The notes: a model not told the origin generated them from the sequence alone. Shown: positions 18,123 through 27,763, counted from the first letter of the stretch. The stretch: 64,000 bases of DNA from Vibrio sp. Of7-15 (GCF_022347565.1 NZ_JAKRGH010000023.1:1-64000), one strand, 5' to 3'. Numbers and translations: made by a program.

Positions 18123-19955
18123 ATGATAAAAAATAAATTGCTGTTTCCCTATGCTATTGGGCGGAGAATGGCGAGCTTAATTATTGCCGCCAGTACCTTA
18201 TTTGCTATGTTGACCATAGCGGTACAAATGTATTTTTTGTACCACGATACCTTGTCATCCGCATCGGCACAGGTGGATGCCTATAACGTAACGAATTTAC
18301 CCAGCATCAGCCAATCATTATGGGATATCGACTTAGATCAGTTAAATACGCATTTAACGTCTCTGTATGAATTGCCTCATGTTCGTAATGTTAGGTTGTT
18401 TGGTAATGATGGCACTAGCATTGAGTTGGTTGATCAAATACAAGTAGACAGAGGCATTGATTACCCTTTGGTACATGATGGCAAGCGGATTGGTTGGCTG
18501 AATGTACAGCTTGAAATGGCTCAGATTTATAATGAGCTGTGGAATCAATTTGTGGTGATTTTATTAAGTAATGGCGTTAAAACTTTTTTGATGGTGTTTA
18601 TTATTTTAGCCATTGTCCAGCGCCTTATTACTCGTCATCTTGCTTTACTTTCTTCTGTGACCGACAGCATTGATCTTGCTGGGCATAAAAAAACGAAAGT
18701 TCCTGAAGAGTTGATCCAACGTAAAGATGAAATTGGTCATGTGACGAGTTCTATTTGCAATTTACAGACACGAGTACGTGAAGAGTTAGTGCAGCGTAAG
18801 CTTGTGGAGCGTCAGCTACGTAGCCATCAACGTCGTTTATCGGATCTAGTCGATGAACGAACAGAGGCATTGCATTGGCAGTTAAAGCTGAATCAGTTAC
18901 TGGCTGACATGTCCTTGAAGTTTTTAACGTACGATGAGAGTGAAGCGAAAAAAGCAGTAGAAGAAGGTTTATGTGTCTTAGGTGAGTTGCTGCAAGCCGA
19001 TCGAGTGAATGTGATTTTATTTGAACAAGAAACCGCGCATTATCACTACTTTTGGCAAAAGCCGAATTTAGATCCTGAGCCTGTTGCCCCCGCTTCATTT
19101 AATTGGTCAGAACTGGCGCTGTTACAAGAGCGCTTATTAGTTTCTGAATCGGTGGTGTACTCCGATATTACTGATTTACTGAAAGAGCAGGGGGAGTCGG
19201 AATATCAGTTTTTATCTCAGCTTGGTATTTGTTCTGTTGCTCTGTTTCCAATCAGCCACCATAGAAAGGTACAAGGCTTTGTCTCTGCTGCTAATTTTCA
19301 GGATCCACTTCAATGGAATAAGGAAAAAAGTGTGGCTTTAACGCGCTTTTCATCAGCGATCAGTGAGTTGAGGTTACGTGAGCAACATGCACTTGCGGTA
19401 GAAGAGCTGCAAAGTGCGTTAATGGAAACCAATAAACGCTATCAGAAATTGGCAGAAACGGACGAGTTAACTGGGTTGATGAACCGCCGAGTTTACCAAA
19501 CAAAATTGGAGTTTGCTTTAGCAGGATCTTTACGTGGCGACAAAATGATTTCAGTCATGATGATCGATGTGGATCACTTTAAAGCTTACAACGATATTTA
19601 TGGCCATTTACAAGGGGATATTGCATTAAAACAAGTGGCTGCGGCATTAGAGGTCGCATTGCCCAATAAACATCACGTCGTAGCCCGTGTTGGCGGAGAA
19701 GAGTTTGCTGCGCTGTTGCCTGATGTGAATGAAAAAGACATGCAGCAGATCGCGAATAGCCTATGCCAGCGGGTAAGGGATTTGCGTATTGAGCATAAAG
19801 GTAATGTGAGCCGTGGCTATTTAACGGTGAGTGTCGGGGCTGTTTTAGTGGAAGGAAAGAGCCATCTCAATCCCAATGACATTTTAGAGGTGGCGGATCA
19901 GCGCCTGTATCTAGCCAAAGACAGAGGGCGAGATCAAGCAGTGCTTGATGGGTAG
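18123..19955 (+). CDS. Transmembrane diguanylate cyclase (periplasmic sensor, HAMP, GAF-like, GGDEF)
   Basis: A 610-residue protein. Transmembrane helix 1 lies near residues 16-40, a periplasmic region follows to about 142, and helix 2 spans about 143-165. Then come a HAMP-like linker with QRKDEIGHV, a coiled coil to about 250, a GAF-like domain (about 255-410) and a C-terminal GGDEF domain (about 440-605). The cyclase motifs are intact: DELTGLMNRR, MIDVDHFKAYND for metal and GTP, and the active-site loop VGGEEF. It should make c-di-GMP. The RxxD inhibitory site expected five residues before the GG(E)EF loop is not present (HHVVA instead), so product inhibition is probably lost. It follows the binding-protein gene and is convergent with sprT. 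Confidence 0.9.
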   Translation: MIKNKLLFPYAIGRRMASLIIAASTLFAMLTIAVQMYFLYHDTLSSASAQVDAYNVTNLPSISQSLWDIDLDQLNTHLTSLYELPHVRNVRLFGNDGTSIELVDQIQVDRGIDYPLVHDGKRIGWLNVQLEMAQIYNELWNQFVVILLSNGVKTFLMVFIILAIVQRLITRHLALLSSVTDSIDLAGHKKTKVPEELIQRKDEIGHVTSSICNLQTRVREELVQRKLVERQLRSHQRRLSDLVDERTEALHWQLKLNQLLADMSLKFLTYDESEAKKAVEEGLCVLGELLQADRVNVILFEQETAHYHYFWQKPNLDPEPVAPASFNWSELALLQERLLVSESVVYSDITDLLKEQGESEYQFLSQLGICSVALFPISHHRKVQGFVSAANFQDPLQWNKEKSVALTRFSSAISELRLREQHALAVEELQSALMETNKRYQKLAETDELTGLMNRRVYQTKLEFALAGSLRGDKMISVMMIDVDHFKAYNDIYGHLQGDIALKQVAAALEVALPNKHHVVARVGGEEFAALLPDVNEKDMQQIANSLCQRVRDLRIEHKGNVSRGYLTVSVGAVLVEGKSHLNPNDILEVADQRLYLAKDRGRDQAVLDG

Positions 19956-19958
19956 GTG

Positions 19959-20453
19959 TTACGGCTCAGCAGTCGGTGAGTAGTTCAAAGGTTGGCGGCA
20001 TTGCTTGCACTGATAGGTCGCTTGCTGGCGTTGGATTTTATTGTGGCGACGAATAGTGAGATCATAGCTGTTGCATTGGCAATGATAACGAAAGGTTTTA
20101 CCCGCAACGGAGCTAACATCAAACTGATGGGTAGTATTGGCGGGTAGTTGAAATACTGAGTTCATGATGCCTTGCCATTCTTTTCCATGTGGCTTAACAC
20201 GTCCATAAAGCTTGAAAGTAATGAGGTGAGCGATTTCATGGGGCACCACTTCATCAATAAAAGCCTGTTGATTCTCTTCCAGCAAAGTGGGGTTTAAGCG
20301 GATTTCCCATGTCTGTAGCCTGGCTGTCCCAGCACTTTTTCCTCGCTGGTTAAAATGAATTTCAGGGTTTTCAAAAGAGCGGTTGAAAAATTGAGATGCA
20401 ATTTCAATACATTGTGTTGCTTTATCAATGGCTTGGCGCTGCAAAGGGGTCAT
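19959..20453 (-). CDS. sprT: SprT family zinc metalloprotease-like protein
   Basis: This 164-residue SprT-domain protein has the zinc motif H72-E-I-A-H76 in VVPHEIAHLITFKLYG. A C-terminal zinc ribbon follows, with cysteine pairs in YHCQC and QCKQC. SprT in E. coli is a putative metalloprotease named for an effect on the stationary-phase gene bolA; eukaryotic Spartan shares the domain. It lies downstream of metK but past a terminator. Its stop is only 3 bp from the stop of the cyclase on the other strand. Confidence 0.93.
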   Translation of the reverse strand: MTPLQRQAIDKATQCIEIASQFFNRSFENPEIHFNQRGKSAGTARLQTWEIRLNPTLLEENQQAFIDEVVPHEIAHLITFKLYGRVKPHGKEWQGIMNSVFQLPANTTHQFDVSSVAGKTFRYHCQCNSYDLTIRRHNKIQRQQATYQCKQCRQPLNYSPTAEP

Positions 20454-20510
20454 GATAAGGAGTTCTTGGCTTCAGAAGGGGTTATCTTATGTTCCTTGAA
20501 ACGTAAAAGC

Positions 20511-20537
20511 AAAAAAGGAAGCCGAAGCCTCCTTTTT
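20511..20537 (-). terminator. Terminator of metK with UUCG loop
   Basis: On the minus strand the arms AAAAAGGAGGC and GCTTCCTTTTT (one G-U pair) are closed by a TTCG tetraloop, and further T follows. It lies 22 bp past the metK stop and separates metK from sprT. Confidence 0.88.
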
Positions 20538-20558
20538 AAATTCAGTTCAAGCAATAGT

Positions 20559-21713
20559 TTACTTAAGGCCAGCGAAATCAGCCAAGATAACCGCTTTATC
20601 CGTTGCTTCCCAAGGGAACTCTTCACGACCGAAGTGGCCGTATGCAGCCGTCTTCTTGTAGATAGGCTGAAGTAGGTTCAGCATTTCTTGTAGGCCATAT
20701 GGGCGTAAATCGAAGTTTTGACGAACGGCTTCAATGATGATGTCGTGAGATACTTTTTCAGTACCAAACGTTTCCACCATGATAGACGTTGGATCCGCAA
20801 CACCGATAGCGTAAGAAAGTTGGATTTCACAACGATCAGCCATACCAGCGGCAACGATGTTTTTCGCTACGTAACGTGCTGCGTAGGCTGCAGAGCGGTC
20901 TACTTTTGATGGATCTTTGCCAGAGAAAGCACCACCACCGTGACGAGCTGCACCGCCGTAAGTATCTACGATGATCTTACGACCTGTTAGACCACAGTCA
21001 CCCATTGGGCCACCAATTACGAAACGGCCAGTTGGATTGATGAAGAAGTTAGTGTCTTGGTTGATCCACTCAGAAGGAAGTACTGGCTTGATGATCTCCT
21101 CCATGACCGCTTCACGTAGGTCAGGAGTACTTACTGAATCACAGTGCTGGGTAGAAAGCACCACTGCATCGATACCAACAATTTTTCCTTGGTCGTATTG
21201 GAACGTTACCTGAGATTTTGCGTCAGGGCGTAACCAAGGAAGTGTACCGTTTTTACGTACTTCAGCTTGCTTTTCAACAAGACGGTGAGAGTAAGTAATT
21301 GGAGCTGGCATTAGAATTTCAGTTTCGTTTGTTGCGTAACCGAACATGATGCCTTGGTCGCCCGCGCCTTGCTCTTTCGGGTCGGCTTTATCAACGCCTT
21401 GGTTGATGTCTGGAGATTGCTTGCCGATTGTGTTTAGTACCGCACAAGAGTCAGCATCAAAGCCCATGTCTGAGTGTACGTAACCAATTTCGCGAACGGT
21501 TTCACGAGTCAGTTCTTCAATATCAACCCATGCAGAAGTGGTAACTTCACCACCAACCATTACCATGCCGGTTTTTACGTAAGTCTCACAAGCAACACGT
21601 GCTTTAGGATCTTGCGCAATGATTGCATCAAGAACTGCATCCGAGATTTGGTCTGCGATTTTGTCTGGATGACCTTCTGATACAGACTCAGAAGTAAACA
21701 GGTGTTTTGCCAT
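20559..21713 (-). CDS. metK: S-adenosylmethionine synthase
   Basis: MetK makes S-adenosylmethionine from methionine and ATP. The 384-residue product begins [17 protein letters not shown] after the initiator Met. It carries the ATP motif [12 protein letters not shown] and the P-loop-like [19 protein letters not shown], and it has the same length as the E. coli enzyme. I start at the ATG at 21713; a longer frame begins at 21734 but adds seven residues not found in the family. The upstream region carries MetJ-type boxes at 21785-21824, which suggests repression when S-adenosylmethionine is plentiful. Confidence 0.97.
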   Translation of the reverse strand: MAKHLFTSESVSEGHPDKIADQISDAVLDAIIAQDPKARVACETYVKTGMVMVGGEVTTSAWVDIEELTRETVREIGYVHSDMGFDADSCAVLNTIGKQSPDINQGVDKADPKEQGAGDQGIMFGYATNETEILMPAPITYSHRLVEKQAEVRKNGTLPWLRPDAKSQVTFQYDQGKIVGIDAVVLSTQHCDSVSTPDLREAVMEEIIKPVLPSEWINQDTNFFINPTGRFVIGGPMGDCGLTGRKIIVDTYGGAARHGGGAFSGKDPSKVDRSAAYAARYVAKNIVAAGMADRCEIQLSYAIGVADPTSIMVETFGTEKVSHDIIIEAVRQNFDLRPYGLQEMLNLLQPIYKKTAAYGHFGREEFPWEATDKAVILADFAGLK

Positions 21714-21784
21714 GAGAGTTTCCACTTCTATCAAGGTTAATGATACAAACCGTTCTTAATCATAGAGCAGAACGATGTGCGTAT

Positions 21785-21824
21785 ATACGTTTATCTATGT
21801 AGGTGTTTCTACATCTAGACGTCT
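21785..21824. promoter_or_regulatory. Tandem MetJ met-boxes upstream of metK
   Basis: A perfect met box AGACGTCT (21817-21824) is preceded in 8-bp register by CTACATCT (5/8 match), AGGTGTTT (5/8), ATCTATGT (3/8) and ATACGTTT (6/8). MetJ binds tandem 8-bp boxes cooperatively. The array lies about 70-110 bp before the metK start. The boxes are seen; binding is inferred from the family and the target gene. Confidence 0.75.
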
Positions 21825-21884
21825 ATTTTAGGTAAATATGAATGAATTACAATTTATTTTTTTTATTACTCATCTATTAGCTAT

Positions 21885-21900
21885 AACCAAACGTTTGCGT
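21885..21900. promoter_or_regulatory. LacI-family (PurR-like) palindrome A, metK-tkt gap
   Basis: The palindrome core CAAACGTTTG is extended to CCAAACGTTTGCG. It resembles the PurR consensus core GCAAACGTTTGC more than the Cra core GAAACGTTTC. It lies 192 bp before the tkt start and 172 bp before metK, so it could serve either gene. Confidence 0.55.
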
Positions 21901-21938
21901 TTATGTGTTGTGTTTTTTCATTATTTATGGATGTTATG

Positions 21939-21969
21939 AGAAATTAGTGACAAAAAGCACCTAATTTCT
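21939..21969. repeat. Nine-base dyad ahead of tkt
   Basis: AGAAATTAG and CTAATTTCT are perfect complements with a 13-base spacer, ending two bases before palindrome B. It may be a regulator site or a leader hairpin of the tkt mRNA. I cannot assign it. The 378-bp metK-tkt gap otherwise holds only the MetJ boxes and palindromes A and B. Confidence 0.45.
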
Positions 21970-21971
21970 AC

Positions 21972-21987
21972 AGGAAAACGTTTGCAG
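21972..21987. promoter_or_regulatory. LacI-family (PurR-like) palindrome B, upstream of tkt
   Basis: GAAAACGTTTGC, centred on the CG at 21979-21980, matches palindrome A with one weaker half. The centres of A and B are 87 bp apart, close to eight helical turns, which would allow looping by a tetrameric or paired regulator. Confidence 0.45.
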
Positions 21988-22091
21988 AGGCGGTGGTGCT
22001 TTGCGACAATGCGCCCGCCAATAAAGGTTGCCCTGAATAGTCAGTGGCTAACTGCTCAACACAAACAAGTCTTTCGCACTCAGGAGTAGAC

Positions 22092-24089
22092 ATGTCTTCC
22101 CGTAAAGAATTAGCAAATGCGATCCGTGCACTAAGCATGGACGGTGTTCAACAAGCAAACTCTGGTCACCCAGGTGCACCTATGGGTATGGCGGATATCG
22201 CTGAAGTATTATGGCGTAGTCATTTAAACCATAACCCACAAAACCCAGAGTGGGCAGATCGCGACCGTTTTATTCTGTCTAACGGCCACGGTTCCATGCT
22301 GATTTACTCTTTACTTCACCTTTCAGGTTACGACCTATCTATTGAAGACTTAAAAAACTTCCGTCAACTGCATTCTAAAACACCAGGCCACCCAGAATAT
22401 GGTTATGCGCCAGGTGTTGAGACAACAACCGGTCCACTAGGGCAAGGCATCACAAATGGTGTTGGTATGGCGATGGCAGAAAAGGCCCTTGCTGCACAGT
22501 TCAACCGTGAAGGTCACGAGATTGTTGACCACAACACCTATGTATTTATGGGTGACGGTTGTTTGATGGAAGGTATTTCTCACGAAGCGTGTTCGCTTGC
22601 GGGCACATTAGGCCTAGGCAAGCTGATCGCATTCTGGGATGACAACGGTATCTCTATCGACGGTGAAGTTGAAGGTTGGTTCTCAGACGACACACCAAAA
22701 CGTTTCGAGTCTTATGGCTGGCACGTGATCCCGGCTGTTGATGGCCACGATCCTGAAGCGATTAACGCAGCGATTGAAGCAGCAAAAGCAGAAACAGGCA
22801 AGCCAACCCTGATTTGTACGAAAACTATTATCGGTTTTGGTTCTCCAAACAAGGCTGGCTCTCACGATTGCCACGGCGCGCCACTAGGTGCTGAAGAAAT
22901 TAAAGCGGCTCGTGAATTCCTTGGTTGGAACCACGGCCCATTTGAAATCCCTTCTGAAATCGCAGCGGAGTGGGACGCAAAAGAAGCAGGCGCAGCCAAA
23001 GAATCCGCATGGGATGAGAAATTTGCAGCCTACGCGGCAGCACACCCAGAACTAGCGGCTGAGTTCAAACGTCGTGTAAACGGTGATCTACCTGCGGAAT
23101 GGGAAGAAAAAGCAAACGCAATCATTGCTGATCTTCAAGCTAACCCTGCGAACATTGCATCACGTAAGGCATCTCAAAATGCATTAGAAGCGTTTGGTCA
23201 AATGTTGCCTGAATTCATGGGTGGGTCGGCTGACTTAGCTCCTTCTAACCTGACTATGTGGTCTGGCTCTAAGTCGTTAACGGCGGATGATGCTTCAGGT
23301 AACTACATCCACTACGGTGTTCGTGAGTTCGGTATGACGGCTATCATGAACGGTATTGCTTTGCACGGTGGTTTTGTACCATACGGTGCAACATTCCTAA
23401 TGTTCATGGAATACGCGCGTAACGCAATGCGCATGGCTGCTCTGATGAAAGTGCAAAACATTCAGGTGTACACACACGATTCAATTGGCTTAGGTGAAGA
23501 TGGCCCGACTCACCAACCTGTTGAGCAAATTGCTTCTCTACGTCTAACGCCAAACATGAGTACATGGCGTCCGTGTGATCAGGTTGAATCGGCAGTGGCT
23601 TGGAAGCTAGCTATCGAGCGTAAAGATGGCCCTACTTCACTGATTTTCTCTCGTCAGAACCTTGCACAGCAAGACCGTAACGCAGAGCAAGTAGCGAACA
23701 TCGCGAAAGGTGGTTACATCTTAAAAGACAGCGATGGCAAACCAGAGCTTATTCTTATTGCGACAGGTTCTGAAGTTGAGTTAGCGGTTAACGCTGCAGC
23801 TGAGCTAACAGCAGAAGGCAAGAAAATACGCGTAGTATCTATGCCTGCAACTGACGCATTCGACAAGCAAGATGTTGAGTACCGTGAATCTGTACTTCCA
23901 TCTGATGTTACTGCACGTATCGCTGTAGAAGCGGGTATTGCTGACTACTGGTACAAGTACGTTGGTTTTGGCGGCAAGATCATCGGTATGACAACGTTTG
24001 GTGAATCTGCTCCAGCGGGCGAATTGTTTAAGATGTTTGGTTTCACCACTGAAAACGTAGTCAATACTGCAAAAGAACTTCTCGCTTAA
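22092..24089 (+). CDS. tkt: Transketolase
   Basis: This is the thiamine diphosphate enzyme of the pentose phosphate pathway that transfers two-carbon units between sugar phosphates. The 665-residue protein has the N-terminal motif [20 protein letters not shown], ThDP-binding [15 protein letters not shown], and the C-terminal [15 protein letters not shown] start at the ATG at 22092 with AGGAG six bases upstream; a longer frame from 22044 adds a Ser/Thr-rich stretch unlike the family. Codon use is biased as in highly expressed genes. It is divergent from metK across a gap with several regulator-like palindromes. Confidence 0.97.
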   Translation: MSSRKELANAIRALSMDGVQQANSGHPGAPMGMADIAEVLWRSHLNHNPQNPEWADRDRFILSNGHGSMLIYSLLHLSGYDLSIEDLKNFRQLHSKTPGHPEYGYAPGVETTTGPLGQGITNGVGMAMAEKALAAQFNREGHEIVDHNTYVFMGDGCLMEGISHEACSLAGTLGLGKLIAFWDDNGISIDGEVEGWFSDDTPKRFESYGWHVIPAVDGHDPEAINAAIEAAKAETGKPTLICTKTIIGFGSPNKAGSHDCHGAPLGAEEIKAAREFLGWNHGPFEIPSEIAAEWDAKEAGAAKESAWDEKFAAYAAAHPELAAEFKRRVNGDLPAEWEEKANAIIADLQANPANIASRKASQNALEAFGQMLPEFMGGSADLAPSNLTMWSGSKSLTADDASGNYIHYGVREFGMTAIMNGIALHGGFVPYGATFLMFMEYARNAMRMAALMKVQNIQVYTHDSIGLGEDGPTHQPVEQIASLRLTPNMSTWRPCDQVESAVAWKLAIERKDGPTSLIFSRQNLAQQDRNAEQVANIAKGGYILKDSDGKPELILIATGSEVELAVNAAAELTAEGKKIRVVSMPATDAFDKQDVEYRESVLPSDVTARIAVEAGIADYWYKYVGFGGKIIGMTTFGESAPAGELFKMFGFTTENVVNTAKELLA

Positions 24090-24136
24090 TATTTTCGTAC
24101 GCTTTGAAAGCGTAACGTGAGTTTTAAGTAATGTTT

Positions 24137-24164
24137 AAGGCTTCCTATAGTGGAGGCCTTTTTT
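24137..24164 (+). terminator. Terminator after tkt
   Basis: Arms AAGGCTTCC and GGAGGCCTT (one G-U pair) with a six-base loop are followed by T. It lies 48 bp after the tkt stop and 100 bp before epd. Confidence 0.8.
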
Positions 24165-24263
24165 ATGCTTGTGGTCTGGTGGTAAAGAAATGTTATACAG
24201 AGTGATGATTCTTATAATAGCTTGGTATACACTGAGGCCGCTTTTCCCTTTTGTAGCACGGAT

Positions 24264-25298
24264 ATGACACTAAAAGTAGCCATCAATGGATTTGGCCGGA
24301 TCGGTAGGAGTGTATTACGCGCCCTATACGAAAGCGGCAAACATCAAGACATCACAGTTGTTGCGGTTAACGAGCTTGCTGAGCCCGAGGCAATGACGCA
24401 CCTTTTGCAGTTTGATTCTAGCCATGGTCGCTTTTTCAAATCTGTTTCCCATGATCAAGAACACTTATTTATTCAGCACCAGAACGACCAAGCCGATGCA
24501 ATTCGTATTCTGCATCAGCCCGATATTAAATTGTTGCCGTGGCATGATTTAGAAGTCGATATCGTTTTAGATTGCACTGGTGTTTATGGCGATCGTAAAG
24601 ATGGTGAGGCCCATTTAGAAGCAGGGGCAAAACAGGTTCTCTTTTCACACCCTGGCGGTAATGATCTTGATAATACGATTATTTTTGGGGTTAACGAAAA
24701 CACCTTAAAAGCCAGTGATCGTTTAGTGTCTAATGGGTCGTGTACAACGAACTGCATTATACCTATCATCAAAGTCTTAGACGAAGAGTTTGGCATTGAA
24801 TCTGGCACTATCACGACCATCCACTCTGCGATGAATGACCAACAGGTTATTGATGCATACCACTCAGATCTAAGACGAACCCGAGCGGCGAGCCAGTCTA
24901 TCATTCCCGTTGATACTAAATTGCATTTAGGTATTGAAAGAATATTTCCGAAATTTTCTAACAAATTTGAAGCGATTTCGGTTAGAGTTCCTACAATAAA
25001 TGTCACTGCGATGGATTTAAGTGTTACAGTAAACACAAATGTGAAAGTTAATGACGTAAATCAATCTATTGTTAATGCATCTCAGGGTACATTACGTCAT
25101 ATAGTGGATTATACCGAGGCACCACTGGTTTCTATCGACTTTAATCACGACCCCCATAGCGCGATAGTCGACGGCACGCAAACTCGTGTCAGTAACCACC
25201 ATCTCATTAAGATGCTCGTATGGTGTGACAATGAATGGGGATTTGCCAACCGGATGTTAGATACTGCGTTGGCCATGCACAAGTTACAAGAGAAGTAG
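24264..25298 (+). CDS. epd: D-erythrose-4-phosphate dehydrogenase
   Basis: Epd oxidises erythrose 4-phosphate to 4-phosphoerythronate for pyridoxal phosphate synthesis. The 344-residue GAPDH-family protein starts [19 protein letters not shown]. It has the catalytic Cys160 in SNGSCTTNC, followed by [17 protein letters not shown], the variant typical of Epd rather than GapA. It ends [19 protein letters not shown] start at the ATG at 24264; the longer frame from 24222 is unsupported. It heads epd-pgk-fbaA as in E. coli, and pdxJ later in this window acts in the same vitamin B6 route. Confidence 0.94.
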   Translation: MTLKVAINGFGRIGRSVLRALYESGKHQDITVVAVNELAEPEAMTHLLQFDSSHGRFFKSVSHDQEHLFIQHQNDQADAIRILHQPDIKLLPWHDLEVDIVLDCTGVYGDRKDGEAHLEAGAKQVLFSHPGGNDLDNTIIFGVNENTLKASDRLVSNGSCTTNCIIPIIKVLDEEFGIESGTITTIHSAMNDQQVIDAYHSDLRRTRAASQSIIPVDTKLHLGIERIFPKFSNKFEAISVRVPTINVTAMDLSVTVNTNVKVNDVNQSIVNASQGTLRHIVDYTEAPLVSIDFNHDPHSAIVDGTQTRVSNHHLIKMLVWCDNEWGFANRMLDTALAMHKLQEK

Positions 25299-25393
25299 CG
25301 TTAGAGTGTAATAAGATTTAATTAGTTGGGCCGTAAGCTGAGCTAATAATGGATATTTAATCTTTTTGTTTTTAATAATTGAGAGGACAAATC

Positions 25394-26557
25394 ATGTCTG
25401 TAATCAAGATGACTGACCTGGAACTAGCAGGTAAACGCGTATTTATCCGTGCTGACCTAAACGTGCCAGTAAAAGATGGTAAAGTAACTTCAGATGCACG
25501 TATTCTTGCATCTCTACCGACGATTAAGCGTTGCCTAGAAGCTGGCGCGAAAGTAATGGTTACTTCTCACCTAGGTCGTCCGACTGAAGGCGAATACAAC
25601 GAAGAGTTCTCTCTAGCCCCTGTAGTTAACTACCTAAACGACGCACTAGACTACGACGTTAAACTAGCCAAAGATTACCTAGATGGCCTAGAGCTAAACG
25701 CTGGTGAGCTGGTTGTTCTTGAAAACGTTCGCTTTAACAAAGGCGAGAAGAAGAACGAAGAAGCGCTTTCTAAGCAATACGCTGCACTATGTGACATCTT
25801 TGTAATGGACGCATTCGGTACCGCTCACCGTGCACAAGCATCTACTCACGGTGTTGGTACTCATGCTCCTGTAGCATGTGCAGGCCCTCTTCTTGCTGCT
25901 GAGCTAGAAGCACTAGGTAAAGCAATGGACAACCCAGAGCGTCCGCTAGTGGCTATCGTTGGTGGTTCTAAAGTTTCTACTAAGCTGACTGTTCTTGAGT
26001 CTCTATCTAAAGTGGCTGACCAACTGGTTGTTGGTGGTGGTATCGCGAATACATTCATCGCTGCTGAAGGTCACAACGTAGGTAAGTCTCTGTACGAAGC
26101 AGACCTAGTTGAAACAGCGCAAAAGCTAATGAAAGAGTGTGCTATCCCAGTTGCAACTGATGTAGCATGTGCAAAAGCATTCGACGAGAACGCAGAAGCT
26201 GAAATCAAGCACGTTTCTGAAGTAGCAGACGACGACATGATTTTCGACCTAGGTCCAGAATCTACAGCGGCACTTGCTGAAATTATTGGCAACGCAAAAA
26301 CTATCCTTTGGAACGGCCCTGTAGGCGTATTCGAATTCAAGAACTTCGAAGCGGGTACTGCGGGTATCTCTAAAGCAATCGCTGAATCTGCAGGTTTCTC
26401 TGTAGCAGGTGGTGGTGACACGCTAGCAGCTATCGACAAGTTCGGTATTAAAGCTGACGTATCTTACATCTCTACAGGTGGCGGTGCTTTCCTTGAGTTT
26501 GTTGAAGGTAAAGTACTTCCAGCCGTTGCTATGCTTGAAGAGCGTGCTAAAGCATAA
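25394..26557 (+). CDS. pgk: Phosphoglycerate kinase
   Basis: Pgk transfers phosphate from 1,3-bisphosphoglycerate to ADP in glycolysis. The 387-residue protein has the N-terminal [25 protein letters not shown] and [13 protein letters not shown]. The C-terminal ATP side has [12 protein letters not shown] and [14 protein letters not shown] start at the ATG at 25394, eight bases after GAGAGGA. The codons are strongly biased (CTA for Leu, GCA and GTA), as in fbaA, which indicates high expression. Confidence 0.98.
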   Translation: MSVIKMTDLELAGKRVFIRADLNVPVKDGKVTSDARILASLPTIKRCLEAGAKVMVTSHLGRPTEGEYNEEFSLAPVVNYLNDALDYDVKLAKDYLDGLELNAGELVVLENVRFNKGEKKNEEALSKQYAALCDIFVMDAFGTAHRAQASTHGVGTHAPVACAGPLLAAELEALGKAMDNPERPLVAIVGGSKVSTKLTVLESLSKVADQLVVGGGIANTFIAAEGHNVGKSLYEADLVETAQKLMKECAIPVATDVACAKAFDENAEAEIKHVSEVADDDMIFDLGPESTAALAEIIGNAKTILWNGPVGVFEFKNFEAGTAGISKAIAESAGFSVAGGGDTLAAIDKFGIKADVSYISTGGGAFLEFVEGKVLPAVAMLEERAKA

Positions 26558-26568
26558 TTAATTTTGAG

Positions 26569-26597
26569 GCGGGAATAAAATAGATTCCCGCTTTATT
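26569..26597 (+). terminator. Hairpin between pgk and fbaA
   Basis: Arms GCGGGAA and TTCCCGC with a nine-base loop are followed by TTTATT, starting about 12 bp after pgk. It is probably a partial terminator or RNA processing site that lowers read-through into fbaA. Confidence 0.6.
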
Positions 26598-26626
26598 GCG
26601 TTTGTTGATACAATAGTGATTGTTGT

Positions 26627-26642
26627 AAGCAAACGTTTGCAG
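26627..26642. promoter_or_regulatory. LacI-family (PurR-like) palindrome C, upstream of fbaA
   Basis: The sequence GCAAACGTTTGC is a perfect 12-base palindrome 45 bp before the fbaA start. It is the best of the three copies of this motif that I found and fits the PurR-type core exactly. Its position suggests repression of an fbaA promoter inside the pgk-fbaA gap. Confidence 0.6.
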
Positions 26643-26686
26643 AATTCTTTTTTATTTAAGACGACAGAGTAAATAGGACTATTGTT

Positions 26687-27763
26687 ATGTCTAAGATCTT
26701 CGATTTTGTTAAACCTGGTGTGATTTCTGGCGATGACGTTCAGAAAGTATTTGAAGTAGCTAAAGAAAACAACTTTGCACTTCCAGCGGTAAACGTTGTA
26801 GGTACTGATTCTGTTAACGCAGTACTAGAAGCGGCAGCAAAAGTTAAAGCTCCAGTTGTTGTTCAGTTCTCAAACGGCGGTGCTGCTTTCTTCGCTGGTA
26901 AAGGTGTTAAGCTAGAAGGTCAAGGTGCACAAATCCTTGGTGCTGTAGCTGGTGCTAAATACGTACACGCTGTAGCTGAAGCTTACGGTGTACCAGTAAT
27001 CCTACACACTGACCACGCGGCTAAGAAACTTCTTCCATGGATCGACGGTCTACTAGACGCTGGTGAAGAGTTCTTCGCTCAAACTGGTAAGCCTCTATTC
27101 TCTTCTCACATGCTAGACCTTTCTGAAGAGTCTCTAGAAGAGAACATCGAAACATGTGCTAAGTACCTAGAGCGCATGGCTAAAATGAACATGACAATCG
27201 AGATCGAACTTGGTTGTACTGGTGGTGAAGAAGACGGTGTTGATAACTCTCACATGGACGCTTCTGAGCTATATACTTCTCCAGAAGACGTTGCTTACGC
27301 ATACGAGAAACTAAACGCTGTTTCACACCGTTTCACTATCGCAGCATCTTTCGGTAACGTACACGGTGTTTACAAGCCAGGTAACGTTGTACTAACTCCA
27401 ACTATCCTACGTGACTCTCAAGCATACTGTGCAGAGAAGTTCGGTATTGCACCTAACGCTCTAAACTTCGTATTCCACGGTGGTTCTGGTTCTACTGAAG
27501 CAGAAATCCAAGAGTCTATCGGCTACGGTGTTATCAAAATGAACATCGATACTGATACTCAGTGGGCTACATGGGATGGTATCCGTGCATACGAAGCGGA
27601 AAACCGTGACTACCTACAAGGTCAAATCGGTAACCCAACTGGCGAAGACGCGCCAAACAAGAAGTACTACGATCCACGCGTATGGCTACGTGCTGGTCAG
27701 TCTTCTATGGTTACTCGTCTTGAGAAAGCATTTGCTGACCTTAACGCAGTAGACGTACTATAA
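26687..27763 (+). CDS. fbaA: Class II fructose-bisphosphate aldolase
   Basis: FbaA is the zinc-dependent aldolase that splits fructose 1,6-bisphosphate. The 358-residue protein has the metal-ligand segment VILHTDHAAKK, the loop ELGCTGGEEDGVDN, and the phosphate-binding VFHGGSGSTEAEI with NIDTDTQWA. The length equals that of the E. coli enzyme (359). Very strong codon bias suggests high expression. It is preceded by palindrome C and followed by a terminator. Confidence 0.98.
   Translation: MSKIFDFVKPGVISGDDVQKVFEVAKENNFALPAVNVVGTDSVNAVLEAAAKVKAPVVVQFSNGGAAFFAGKGVKLEGQGAQILGAVAGAKYVHAVAEAYGVPVILHTDHAAKKLLPWIDGLLDAGEEFFAQTGKPLFSSHMLDLSEESLEENIETCAKYLERMAKMNMTIEIELGCTGGEEDGVDNSHMDASELYTSPEDVAYAYEKLNAVSHRFTIAASFGNVHGVYKPGNVVLTPTILRDSQAYCAEKFGIAPNALNFVFHGGSGSTEAEIQESIGYGVIKMNIDTDTQWATWDGIRAYEAENRDYLQGQIGNPTGEDAPNKKYYDPRVWLRAGQSSMVTRLEKAFADLNAVDVL

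Noticed and set aside
21838..21860. HexR-like half-site (GAATTACA) in the metK-tkt gap
   Set aside because: Only one half of the expected palindrome matches; too weak in AT-rich DNA.
21714..22091. SAM riboswitch before metK
   Set aside because: No aptamer core is visible; MetJ-type boxes explain control better in this group.
24584..25036. 150-codon minus-strand frame inside epd
   Set aside because: Antisense to a well-conserved gene, no SD, no domain.
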